Below, piece by piece: positions 1-6,965 of a DNA stretch of 19,921 nt. The notes below the pieces were generated by a model. The model had not been told where the DNA came from, ran no database searches, and saw only the letters and a list, made by a program, of their open reading frames with translations. Source of the stretch: VBDM01 sp035702665. Lineage in GTDB: Bacteria; Pseudomonadota; Gammaproteobacteria; Burkholderiales; SG8-39. Both the position numbers and the translations under genes were made by a program. Every line of letters begins with the position of its first letter. The stretch's first letter is position 1. Location of the stretch: contig DASSQD010000010.1 of the NCBI GenBank assembly GCA_035702665.1, forward strand, positions 1-19,921, written 5' to 3'.

Positions 1-14
1 CGCCGCGCACCGAG

Positions 15-215
15 ATGAATCCCATCCTGCAGTCGATCCTGACCTGCCCCGAATGCGGACACTCGAAGTCCGAGACGATGCCGCAGGATTCCTGCCGGTT
101 CTTCTACGAATGCGAAGCGTGCAAGGCGCTGCTCCGCCCCAGGGCGGGCGACTGCTGCGTGTTCTGCTCCTACGGCTCGGTGAAGTGCCCCTCGCGGCAA
201 TCGGCCGGACGCTAG
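15..215 (+). CDS. GDCCVxC domain small Cys-rich protein (copy 1)
   Basis: 66-aa protein with nine cysteines: C11-x2-C14, C27, C33-x2-C36, C47-C48-x2-C51 and C58. The signature GDCCVFC spans residues 45-51. The layout, two CxxC knuckles followed by the GDCCVxC loop, suggests a metal-binding or thiol-redox role; the family has no established biochemical function that I know of. In some bacteria a member of this family is a selenoprotein, but here every cysteine in the motif is an ordinary TGC codon and no in-frame TGA is present. The ATG start lies 14 bases from the window edge, with only a short GAG just before it, so upstream context is missing. A paralogue lies at 6643-6873; by eye 37 of 52 aligned core residues are identical. 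No signal peptide or membrane segment is visible, so it is probably cytoplasmic. Confidence 0.85.
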   Translation: MNPILQSILTCPECGHSKSETMPQDSCRFFYECEACKALLRPRAGDCCVFCSYGSVKCPSRQSAGR

Positions 216-289
216 GCCGAACGCGTAGCGCCGCGCGGCGAAGCGCAGAGCGGGTTGACTCCGGCATCGGCCTGCCATACCGTGTCCGC

Positions 290-838
290 ATGAAGCGCGC
301 AATGCATGCACTGATGCTGGCCATGGTCCTGGCCGCCTGCGCCACCTCGCCGTCGGCGGACATCGACTTCGACTACGATACGGCGGCGGATTTCGCGGCG
401 CTCAAGACCTTCGCCTGGACGGCGCCGACCGGCAACGCGGTCGCGGACGAGCTGCTGGTGAAGCGCATTCGCGGCGCCGTGGATGCCCAGCTCCAGGCGA
501 AGGGACGCACGGCGTCGGCCGCCAACCCCGACTTCCTCATCGGCATGCAGCTTTCCGGAAAGACCACGTACGGCGGCTCCGTCGGGGTCGGCGTGTCGGT
601 GGGAATTCCCGTGGGCAGGGCGGGGCGGGTCTCCGTCGGCGGAGGAAAGAGCAAGCCCGTCGAGAGAAAAGAAGGAACGCTCGTCCTGGATTTTCTGGAC
701 GCCAAGACCAAATCGCTCGTGTGGCGGGCGACGGCTTCGGGAGCGGTCGAGCCGTCCTCCACGCCCGAGTATCAGCAGAACCGCATCAACGCGATCGTCG
801 CGGAGATGCTGTCCTACTTCCCGCCCAAGAAGAAATAG
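290..838 (+). CDS. DUF4136 domain-containing lipoprotein
   Basis: 182-aa protein. Residues 1-16 form a short signal peptide and the lipobox L-A-A-C puts the lipidated cysteine at residue 17. The mature part begins with the DUF4136 pattern IDFDYDTAADFAALKTFAW and ends with the family's typical region in which a variable tail (residues about 150-180) precedes a stop, here a basic PPKKK end. A glycine-rich stretch around residues 95-120 (GGSVGVGVSVGIPVG) is also common in this family. Its function is unknown; members are envelope lipoproteins. The frame is open further upstream, but ATG 290 is chosen because it gives the lipoprotein signal. No Shine-Dalgarno sequence is visible. It sits 74 bp after the GDCCVxC gene and is followed by a terminator-like hairpin. 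Confidence 0.85.
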   Translation: MKRAMHALMLAMVLAACATSPSADIDFDYDTAADFAALKTFAWTAPTGNAVADELLVKRIRGAVDAQLQAKGRTASAANPDFLIGMQLSGKTTYGGSVGVGVSVGIPVGRAGRVSVGGGKSKPVERKEGTLVLDFLDAKTKSLVWRATASGAVEPSSTPEYQQNRINAIVAEMLSYFPPKKK

Positions 839-900
839 CGGCCTTCGGCGCGCGGGAGTCCCCGGTCTGAGCATTTTTCCCTGGCGGCTGCGCTCCGGGC

Positions 901-919
901 CGCCCAAAACGGGCGTTTT
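901..919 (+). terminator. Possible intrinsic terminator after the DUF4136 gene
   Basis: CGCCC at 901-905 and GGGCG at 911-915 form a 5-bp GC stem with an AAAAC loop, followed directly by TTTT at 916-919. It lies 62 bp after the DUF4136 stop, with no gene between. The T tract is short, so termination would be weak. Confidence 0.35.
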
Positions 920-930
920 CGTGCCAAATT

Positions 931-946
931 CGGCACGCATCCTGCT
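931..946 (+). promoter_or_regulatory. Candidate sigma-54 (RpoN) -24/-12 promoter
   Basis: CGGCACG-CATC-CTGCT matches the sigma-54 consensus TGGCACG-N4-TTGCW at 10 of 12 fixed positions. The invariant GG (932-933) and GC (944-945) are separated by exactly 10 bases. Transcription would start near 957, leaving a 30-base leader that carries the GAGAGG ribosome-binding site (972-977) of the GTG start at 987. The -24 box is also the right arm of a perfect inverted repeat, CGTGCC (920-925) and GGCACG (932-937), which could bind a regulator. No enhancer-binding-protein gene or its upstream site is recognised in the window. Confidence 0.5.
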
Positions 947-986
947 TTCCCGATAGGAGAGACCCATTTCCGAGAGGCGATTTGGC

Positions 987-3014
987 GTGCGCGACGAGAC
1001 CGACGCGGTGACGTGGAAGCGTTCGCCTTTCCTGTCGCGACGCTTCGTCGTCGGCTCGATCGTCGCGTTCGGCATCCTCGCCGCGAACGCCTACGTCACC
1101 TACCGCACGATCGCCAACCTGATCGACGCGTCGCGCTCGGTCGAGAGCACGCTCGCCGTGACCGCGGCGCTCAAGGACGTCCAGAACAGCATCGCCGGCG
1201 CCGAGACCGGCCTGCGCGGCTACATCCTCACCGGCGAGCTCGACCGGCTCGCCCAGGCGCACGACCTGGTGGGACGCGCCGGACTTTCCACCCGCGAGCT
1301 GCGCGCTCGCCCTGAGGCGCTCGCCGACCAGGCGCAGCGCATCGAGCGGCTCGACGCGCTCGTCGTCGAGGAGTTCGAGCGGTTCGGCCGGCTGATCGAG
1401 ACCCACCGCAGGAGCGGCATGCAGGCGGCGATCCGCGGCATCGGCGCGACCGGAAGCGCGGCGGCGATCCGCGAGGCCGAGACGCTCGCCCAGGACCTGC
1501 TCGCGGCCGAGGACCTGAAGCTCGCGGCGCAGACCGAGCAGTCCAAACGCAGCTCGAGCTTCAGCGTCATCACCGCCGTGGTCGCGACCTTCTTCAACCT
1601 CGGCCTGCTCGGCGCCGTGATCCTGCTCGCGCGTCGGGAGATCCGGGAGCGGCGGCAGGCGGAGGAAGTGGTGAAGTTCGCCGCGACGCACGATCCTCTG
1701 ACGGGCCTGCCGAACCGGGTGCTGCTCGCCGAGCGCGTGAACCGCGCGGTCGCGCAGGCGAAGAGCCAGGGCCGCAGCACCGCGGTGCTGTTCATCGACC
1801 TCGACCGCTTCAAGAACATCAACGACGCTCTGGGTCACGAGGCGGGAGACCGCCTGCTGCAGAACGTCGCCGACCGGCTGGTGCGCTGCGTGCGCCGCTC
1901 GGACACGGTCGCGCGCCAGGGCGGCGACGAGTTCGTCGTGCTGGTCGAGGCCTTCCAGGGCCCGCGCGACCTCACCCAGGTCGCGGAGAAGATCCTCGCG
2001 GAAGTCGCGGGACCGATGACCGTGTACGGCAAGGAATTCCAGATCACCGCGAGCGTCGGCATCAGCACCTTCCCGGCCGGAGGCGACGACCTGCGCTCGC
2101 TGCTGAAGAACGCCGACACCGCGATGTACCGCGCGAAGCAGCAGGGCAACGCCTACCAGTTCTACGCCGAGCAGATGAGCGAGCATTCGGTCGAGCGGCT
2201 CGAGCTCGAGGCGGCGCTGCGCCAGGCGCTCGAGCGCGACGAGATGCGGCTGCACTACCAGCCCAAGATCGAGGCGAAGACCGGGCGCGTCACCGGCATC
2301 GAGTGCCTGCTGCGCTGGCAGCACCCGAAGCTGGGCCTCATCCAGCCCGACCAGCTGGTGCCGCTCGCCGAGGAGACCGGCCTCATCGTTCCGATCGGCA
2401 AGTGGGCGCTGCACGCCGCGTGCCTGCAGGCGCGCGCCTGGGCCGCGCAGGGGCTGCCGTCGCTGAGCGTCGCCGTCAACCTGTCGCCGCGGCAGTTCAT
2501 GAGCGCCACGCTGGTGGACGACCTGACGGCCGCGATCGGCGAGACCGGGATGAACGCCGACCTGATCGAGTTCGAGGTGACCGAGAGCGTGATGATGCGC
2601 GACCCGGAGGAGGCGGGGAAGCTCCTGCGCCGGCTCAAGGCGATCGGCGTGCGCCTGACGATCGACGATTTCGGGACGGGCTACTCGTCCCTCGCCTACC
2701 TCAAGCGCCTGCCGATCGACTGCGTGAAGATCGACGCGTCCTTCGTCCGCGGCATCCCCGTCGACGCGAGCGACGTCGCCATCACCGAGACCGTCATCGC
2801 CATGTCGCGCAGCCTGGGCCTCAAAGTGATCGCCGAAGGCGTCGAGACCCGCGCGCAGATGAAGTTCCTCGAGGAGCGCGGCTGCGACGAGATGCAGGGC
2901 TTCTACTTCGCCAAGCCGCTCCCCGCCGAGCAGCTCGCGGCCTACATCCGTCAGGAAGGAACGCCGGCGGAGGCGCGGGGCCGGGTCATCGCGCTGGGCG
3001 AACGGCGCAAGTAG
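987..3014 (+). CDS. CHASE3-GGDEF-EAL protein, c-di-GMP cyclase/phosphodiesterase
   Basis: 675-aa inner-membrane signalling protein. A transmembrane helix at about residues 13-33, a periplasmic helical CHASE3-like region (about 35-185) and a second helix (about 190-215) precede a GGDEF domain (about 228-390) and an EAL domain (about 405-655). The GGDEF motif is intact at 312-316, and the product-inhibition I-site RxxD is R303-x2-D306. In the EAL domain the signature reads ECL (439-441) instead of EAL, so the catalytic Glu is kept. The other metal-site and catalytic residues are present: NLSPRQF, DDFGTG from D560, K581 and AEGVET with E617. Both activities therefore look possible; which dominates cannot be read from sequence. 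GTG 987 is supported by GAGAGG 9 bases upstream. It ends 9 bp from a convergent gene. Confidence 0.93.
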   Translation: MRDETDAVTWKRSPFLSRRFVVGSIVAFGILAANAYVTYRTIANLIDASRSVESTLAVTAALKDVQNSIAGAETGLRGYILTGELDRLAQAHDLVGRAGLSTRELRARPEALADQAQRIERLDALVVEEFERFGRLIETHRRSGMQAAIRGIGATGSAAAIREAETLAQDLLAAEDLKLAAQTEQSKRSSSFSVITAVVATFFNLGLLGAVILLARREIRERRQAEEVVKFAATHDPLTGLPNRVLLAERVNRAVAQAKSQGRSTAVLFIDLDRFKNINDALGHEAGDRLLQNVADRLVRCVRRSDTVARQGGDEFVVLVEAFQGPRDLTQVAEKILAEVAGPMTVYGKEFQITASVGISTFPAGGDDLRSLLKNADTAMYRAKQQGNAYQFYAEQMSEHSVERLELEAALRQALERDEMRLHYQPKIEAKTGRVTGIECLLRWQHPKLGLIQPDQLVPLAEETGLIVPIGKWALHAACLQARAWAAQGLPSLSVAVNLSPRQFMSATLVDDLTAAIGETGMNADLIEFEVTESVMMRDPEEAGKLLRRLKAIGVRLTIDDFGTGYSSLAYLKRLPIDCVKIDASFVRGIPVDASDVAITETVIAMSRSLGLKVIAEGVETRAQMKFLEERGCDEMQGFYFAKPLPAEQLAAYIRQEGTPAEARGRVIALGERRK

Positions 3015-3023
3015 CCCCGCGCT

Positions 3024-3524
3024 TCAGGGGATCAGGCGCGTCAGCTCCGCCCCGATCCTCCGCGCGAGCGCGACGCCTTCCTCGGCCCCGAGCAGGCGCG
3101 TCAGCGATTCCTCGAGAGTGCGCAGCTTCTCGCGCAGCTCGAGCGGGCTGTGGCAGGCGTTGATTTCCTCGACCAGCAGTTCGCCCAGCGACGCGAGCCG
3201 CCCGCGCATGCGGCTGCGCAGCTCCGTCATGGCCTGGATCTTGATCCCCGCGAAGACCACCGGGTCGTTGGCCGCCGGCACGCGCGGGACGCGGTTCGGG
3301 TCGGCCTCGCCCGGGGCGACCTCCTCGACGAAGCCCTCGGCGAGGAGGTGCTCAAGGGTTCTCTGGAACTCGCCGGCGCGCACGTACACCGACAGCTCGT
3401 TCGCGTCGCGGTGGCCGTCGACGATGATCAGCAGGCGGCGCGCGTGGTTCTCGAGCCCGAACTTGCGCTCGGCGACTTCCTGCCGGCCTTTCTCGGTCTT
3501 GCGGTAGATCGCGGCGTCGTCCAC
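3024..3524 (-). CDS. Conserved-looking protein of unknown function
   Basis: 166-aa soluble protein that I cannot assign to a named family. The N-terminal third holds the pattern IYRKTEKG..E...R..GL....RRLLIIVDG, followed by a small helical region ending in an EGFVEE segment. This resembles winged-helix-like modules found at the N terminus of uncharacterised betaproteobacterial proteins. A Pro-rich linker (about residues 75-90) leads to a mostly helical C-terminal half rich in Leu, Arg and Glu (LRSRMRGRLASLGELLVEEI), probably coiled coil or helical bundle. There is no signal peptide or membrane segment. The start is GTG, 16 bases after the stop of the upstream monooxygenase gene, so the two are probably cotranscribed; no clear ribosome-binding site is visible. 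Confidence 0.75.
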   Translation of the reverse strand: MDDAAIYRKTEKGRQEVAERKFGLENHARRLLIIVDGHRDANELSVYVRAGEFQRTLEHLLAEGFVEEVAPGEADPNRVPRVPAANDPVVFAGIKIQAMTELRSRMRGRLASLGELLVEEINACHSPLELREKLRTLEESLTRLLGAEEGVALARRIGAELTRLIP

Positions 3525-3540
3525 GCGGAAGCCGGCCGCT

Positions 3541-3828
3541 TCAGGGGGCGACGCGCTTCCATACGTGGCGCTCGCGCGAGGCGAGCAGCGGCACGGCCTC
3601 GGCGACGTATTGCTTGAAGTGCGCGGTCTGCTGGTGCGCGTCGAACGCCTTCTCGTCGGCGTACACCTCGTAGAGCAGCACCCGGGTCCCGTCCTTCGGG
3701 TCGACGAGCACGTCGAACTGGCGGCAGCCGGGCTCCTTGCGCGACGCCGCGGCGTTCTCGACCGCCTTGGCGGTGAAGCTCTCGACGTTCCCGGGCTTGA
3801 TGCGGAGATCGACGGACAGGACGAACAT
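3541..3828 (-). CDS. ABM-domain monooxygenase (putative quinol monooxygenase)
   Basis: 95-aa protein of the antibiotic biosynthesis monooxygenase (ABM) fold, the YgiN/LsrG-like type. Visible family features are a first strand (FVLSVDLRIKPG), the turn EPGCRQFDVLVDPKD, the strand VLLYEVYADEKAFDAHQQT and the helix-strand HFKQYVAEAVPLL. The fold forms dimeric ferredoxin-like barrels. Some members oxidise quinols or modify signal molecules without a cofactor, but the substrate here cannot be told. ATG 3828 is chosen over GTG 3834: AGGGAG (3837-3842) lies 8 bases from the ATG but only 2 from the GTG. It follows the GGDEF-EAL gene by 42 bases on the same strand; that gap holds TATCAT (3859-3864, minus strand), a possible -10 box without a visible -35. 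Confidence 0.88.
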   Translation of the reverse strand: MFVLSVDLRIKPGNVESFTAKAVENAAASRKEPGCRQFDVLVDPKDGTRVLLYEVYADEKAFDAHQQTAHFKQYVAEAVPLLASRERHVWKRVAP

Positions 3829-3870
3829 TTTCACGGCTCCCTAGCGACGCGAGCCGGAATGATATGCCAA

Positions 3871-6525
3871 CTAGGCTTTGGAGCGCGCGAGCTCTTCCAG
3901 ATGGGCGGAGTTGACAGCGGGGCTAAACAGGAATCCCTGATATTCGTCGCAGCCCAGCTCGCGCAGGTGCTCGAGCTGCTCCTTCGTCTCCACTCCTTCG
4001 GCCACCACCTTCACGCCGAAGCTGTGCGCGAGCGCCACCACCGCGCGCACGATCGCCCGGTCCTGGGCGTCGCCGACGATGCCGTGGATGAACGAGCGGT
4101 CGACCTTGATGCTGTGGAAGGGGAAGCGCTTGAGATACCCCAGCGACGAATACCCGGTGCCGAAGTCGTCGATCGTGAACCGCAGCCCCAGGTCGGTCAG
4201 CTGGCGCACGACGCGCTCGGTCTCCTCCAGGCCCCCGAGGAAGATGCTCTCGGTGACCTCGAGCTCGAGCCAGCGGGAGTCGAGGTTCTCGGCCTCGAGC
4301 GTCGCGACGATGTCGCTCAGCAGGTGGTCGTTGAACTGGCGCACCGACAGGTTCACCGCGATGCTCAAGAAAAGGCCGCGTTCCCGCCATTCGCGCACCT
4401 GCGCGGCGACGCGCTGGAGGACGAAGCGCCCGAGCTTCACGATCAGCCCCGTCTCCTCGGCGAGCGGAATGAAGCGCGCCGGCGCCACCTCGCCGAGCTC
4501 GGCGTCGCGCCACCGCACCAGCGCCTCCGCGCCGCACACCCGTCCGGCGGCGATGTCGAGCTTGGGCTGGTACGCGATCTCCAGCTCGCCGCGCTCCAGG
4601 GCGCGCCACAGGCGGGTCTCCAGCTTCTGCCGGTCGAGCGTCAGCGCGTTCATGTCGGCGCTGAAGAGCTGGATGTCGCCGCGGCGGCGCTCCTTCGCGC
4701 GGTACATGGCGATGTCGGCGGCGCGGATCAGGTCCTTGGCGTCCTCGCCGTCTCCCGGCCAGCAGGTGACGCCGATGCTCGCCGAGACGTTGAGCGTGTG
4801 CCCGTCGATGTCGAAGGGCGCCGCGAGCGCGGCCGGGATCTTGCGCGCGACGGCCTCGGCCGAATCCCTGGAGCGCAGGCCTTCGACGATCACCACGAAC
4901 TCGTCCCCGCCGAAGCGCGCCAGCGTGTCGCCCTCGCGGATGGCGCGGCCGACGCGGCTCGCCACGGCGATCAGCAGCTTGTCGCCGACGTGGTGGCCGA
5001 GCGAGTCGTTCACCGCCTTGAAGCGGTCGACGTCGATGAACAGCACGGCGATGAACGTCGCGCTGCGCCGCGCGGCCGCGATGGAGTGCGACAGGCGCTC
5101 GTTCAGCAGCGCGCGGTTCGGCAGGTCGGTGAGCGGGTCGCGGGTCGCCAGGTACTGCACGCGCGCCTCGGCGCGCTTGCGGTCGGTGATGTCGATCGAC
5201 TGGACCATCAGCAGCGGCTGCCCCTCGACCTCGACCAGGGCGGCCGACGCGAGCACGTCCCGGGTCTTGCCGTCCTTGGCGCGCAGCCGCAGCTCGCGCC
5301 CGTTGACGACGCCGTCGCGCCGCACCTCGTCGACGAAGCGCTGGCGGTCGTCCGGATTGAGCCAGATCCCCAGCTCGACGCCGGTGTGGCCGAGCATCTC
5401 GGCGCGCGACCAGCCGTAGAGCGCCTCGCACGCCGGGTTGACCTCGACGAACTTTCCGTCGTCCAGGCCGGCGATGGTCATCGACTCGGGGCTCGCCTGC
5501 AGGGTGCGGGCGAAGCGCCGCTCGGACTCGTCCAGGCGCTCTTCGTCGGCGGCGCGTCCCTCGATCGCGCGCAGCGCCACCCAGAGCAGCGCGAACAGCG
5601 CGGCGATCGCCCCCGCCACGCCCCCGGCGATCCTCGCCGTGTCGCGCCTCCAGGGCGCGAGGATCTCGCCGACGTCGTTGGATACGGCGACGGCCAGCCC
5701 CGGGTCCGGGATCGACCGGTAGGCGATGATGTGCTCGATCCCGTCGAGTTCGCTCATGAAGTGGACGGTTCCGGCCGGGGCCTTGTTCACGCCGGCGGTC
5801 ATCACCGGCGTGCTGCTCAGGTCGAACCCCGGCTCGAAGTGCGGCGAGGGCGGAAACCGCAGGAGCAGCAGGCCGTCCCGGCGGAAGAGAACCAGGCTCT
5901 GGCCCCGGGACAGCCCGAGGTCCCGGTAGAAGGCCTCGAGCCGGCTCGGGTCCACGGAGGCGCCGACCACGCCGCCGAACGCGCCGGCGGGTCCCGCGAC
6001 GCGGCACGTCACCGGGATGGTCGCCACGCCCGAGACCGGCGAAGGCTGCGGCCGCCCGACGAACAGCGAGGACGTCAGGGGACCGAGATGCGCCTTGACG
6101 TACTCGATCCCGCTGCCGTCCAGGCGCGGCGTGGGAAAGCGCGAGCTGCCCGCGTACAGGACGGCGTCCGGGCCGTACACGAACATCCCGTTGACCTGCG
6201 GCTGCTGGGCCTGCCTCGTCATGAGCCACTGGTGCAGGCGCGCCTCCGGGAGCCGCGGCATGCCTCCTGCCTCGCGGATGTCGGTGGCGAGGTTGGCGAG
6301 CAGCAGGCCGACCGCCTCGAAGGTGCGCTGCACGTGCTCGTCGAGCGCCCGGGCGAGCGTGCTCGCGTTGCGCGTCGCCTCGGCCAGCCTTTCGGAGCGG
6401 TCCTGGAGGACATAGGTGGCCGCCCCGGCGCACAGGCTGAGCGCGATCAGCGCATAGCTCCCGATGAGCGCGAGCCGCAGCCGGTCGTAGAAGGCCCGCG
6501 CGCGGACCGACGGTCTCGGGTTCAC
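3871..6525 (-). CDS. dCache-PAS-GGDEF-EAL protein, c-di-GMP cyclase/phosphodiesterase
   Basis: 884-aa inner-membrane protein. Transmembrane helices at about residues 14-36 and 293-315 flank a large periplasmic domain that looks like a double Cache sensor. A PAS domain follows (about 335-455; VNPACEALYGWSRAEMLG), then GGDEF (about 460-625) and EAL (about 635-880). GGDEF is intact at 539-543, with I-site R530-x2-D533. The EAL motif is intact at 667-669, with NLSVRQF, DDFGTG from D786, VKVDRSF and AEGVET also present, so both catalytic sites look functional. Start GTG 6525: an in-frame stop lies about 20 bases upstream with no other start between, so it is the longest possible product; the ribosome-binding site is weak. 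The divergent neighbour is GDCCVxC copy 2; the shared 117-bp gap holds a possible minus-strand -10 box, TATGAT (6617-6622). Confidence 0.93.
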   Translation of the reverse strand: MNPRPSVRARAFYDRLRLALIGSYALIALSLCAGAATYVLQDRSERLAEATRNASTLARALDEHVQRTFEAVGLLLANLATDIREAGGMPRLPEARLHQWLMTRQAQQPQVNGMFVYGPDAVLYAGSSRFPTPRLDGSGIEYVKAHLGPLTSSLFVGRPQPSPVSGVATIPVTCRVAGPAGAFGGVVGASVDPSRLEAFYRDLGLSRGQSLVLFRRDGLLLLRFPPSPHFEPGFDLSSTPVMTAGVNKAPAGTVHFMSELDGIEHIIAYRSIPDPGLAVAVSNDVGEILAPWRRDTARIAGGVAGAIAALFALLWVALRAIEGRAADEERLDESERRFARTLQASPESMTIAGLDDGKFVEVNPACEALYGWSRAEMLGHTGVELGIWLNPDDRQRFVDEVRRDGVVNGRELRLRAKDGKTRDVLASAALVEVEGQPLLMVQSIDITDRKRAEARVQYLATRDPLTDLPNRALLNERLSHSIAAARRSATFIAVLFIDVDRFKAVNDSLGHHVGDKLLIAVASRVGRAIREGDTLARFGGDEFVVIVEGLRSRDSAEAVARKIPAALAAPFDIDGHTLNVSASIGVTCWPGDGEDAKDLIRAADIAMYRAKERRRGDIQLFSADMNALTLDRQKLETRLWRALERGELEIAYQPKLDIAAGRVCGAEALVRWRDAELGEVAPARFIPLAEETGLIVKLGRFVLQRVAAQVREWRERGLFLSIAVNLSVRQFNDHLLSDIVATLEAENLDSRWLELEVTESIFLGGLEETERVVRQLTDLGLRFTIDDFGTGYSSLGYLKRFPFHSIKVDRSFIHGIVGDAQDRAIVRAVVALAHSFGVKVVAEGVETKEQLEHLRELGCDEYQGFLFSPAVNSAHLEELARSKA

Positions 6526-6642
6526 GCTAAGCCGGACGCCGCATCATCGCGGCAGGGCACAGCCGGCGCGAGCGCGGAATGGCATGGACGGAACTCCCCG
6601 GGTGTTTACGCACCAGATCATAAGCCAAAGGGCATCGAGATC

Positions 6643-6873
6643 GTGTCGGAGAGCGTACGCGCGAAACCGTTGCTGGAGTCCACGCTGGCCTGTCCCACCT
6701 GCGGCTTCCACAAGTCCGAGCCCATGGCGCTCGACTCGTGCCTGTTCTTCTACGAGTGCAAGCGGTGCCGGGCCGTGCTGCGGCCCAGGCCCGGAGACTG
6801 CTGCGTCTTCTGCACCTACGGCTCGGTGAAGTGCCCGCCGGAGCAGACCGCGCGGCGCTACGGGACCGCCTGA
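6643..6873 (+). CDS. GDCCVxC domain small Cys-rich protein (copy 2)
   Basis: 76-aa paralogue of the protein at 15-215. Its nine cysteines fall at equivalent places: C17-x2-C20, C33, C39-x2-C42, C53-C54-x2-C57 and C64, with GDCCVFC at 51-57. The tail after the last cysteine is longer (ARRYGTA). The GTG start at 6643 has AAAGGG 10 bases upstream. The same frame stays open for kilobases upstream, but that part is antisense to the GGDEF-EAL gene and is a coding shadow; the conserved family region begins only after residue 12. A soluble metal-binding or thiol-redox role is a guess from the cysteine pattern. It is divergent from a GGDEF-EAL gene, as copy 1 lies one gene away from another. Confidence 0.8.
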   Translation: MSESVRAKPLLESTLACPTCGFHKSEPMALDSCLFFYECKRCRAVLRPRPGDCCVFCTYGSVKCPPEQTARRYGTA

Positions 6874-6965
6874 GGCCAGGCTTCCGGCGGTTCCGGTAAG
6901 CTTGTCGCCCATGCCCGGTACCTCCGTGACGGTACGCTAGCCACAACGGCGTTGCGTCTCCCGCC

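Noticed and set aside
15..215. Selenocysteine-containing GDCCVxC protein
   Set aside because: All cysteine positions are TGC and no in-frame TGA or SECIS-like hairpin was noticed; the same is true for the copy at 6643-6873.
839..986. c-di-GMP riboswitch upstream of a GGDEF-EAL gene
   Set aside because: The conserved GEMM core sequences are not seen; the region is better explained by a hairpin and a sigma-54-like promoter.
786..2414. 542-codon open frame on the minus strand
   Set aside because: Codon shadow of the CHASE3-GGDEF-EAL gene; it shows no recognisable domain.
3565..6873. 1102-codon open frame on the plus strand
   Set aside because: It is antisense to the dCache-PAS-GGDEF-EAL gene and consists of low-complexity Arg/Ala/Gly/Leu/Val-rich sequence from high GC. 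Only its last 76 codons, from GTG 6643, form a real gene.
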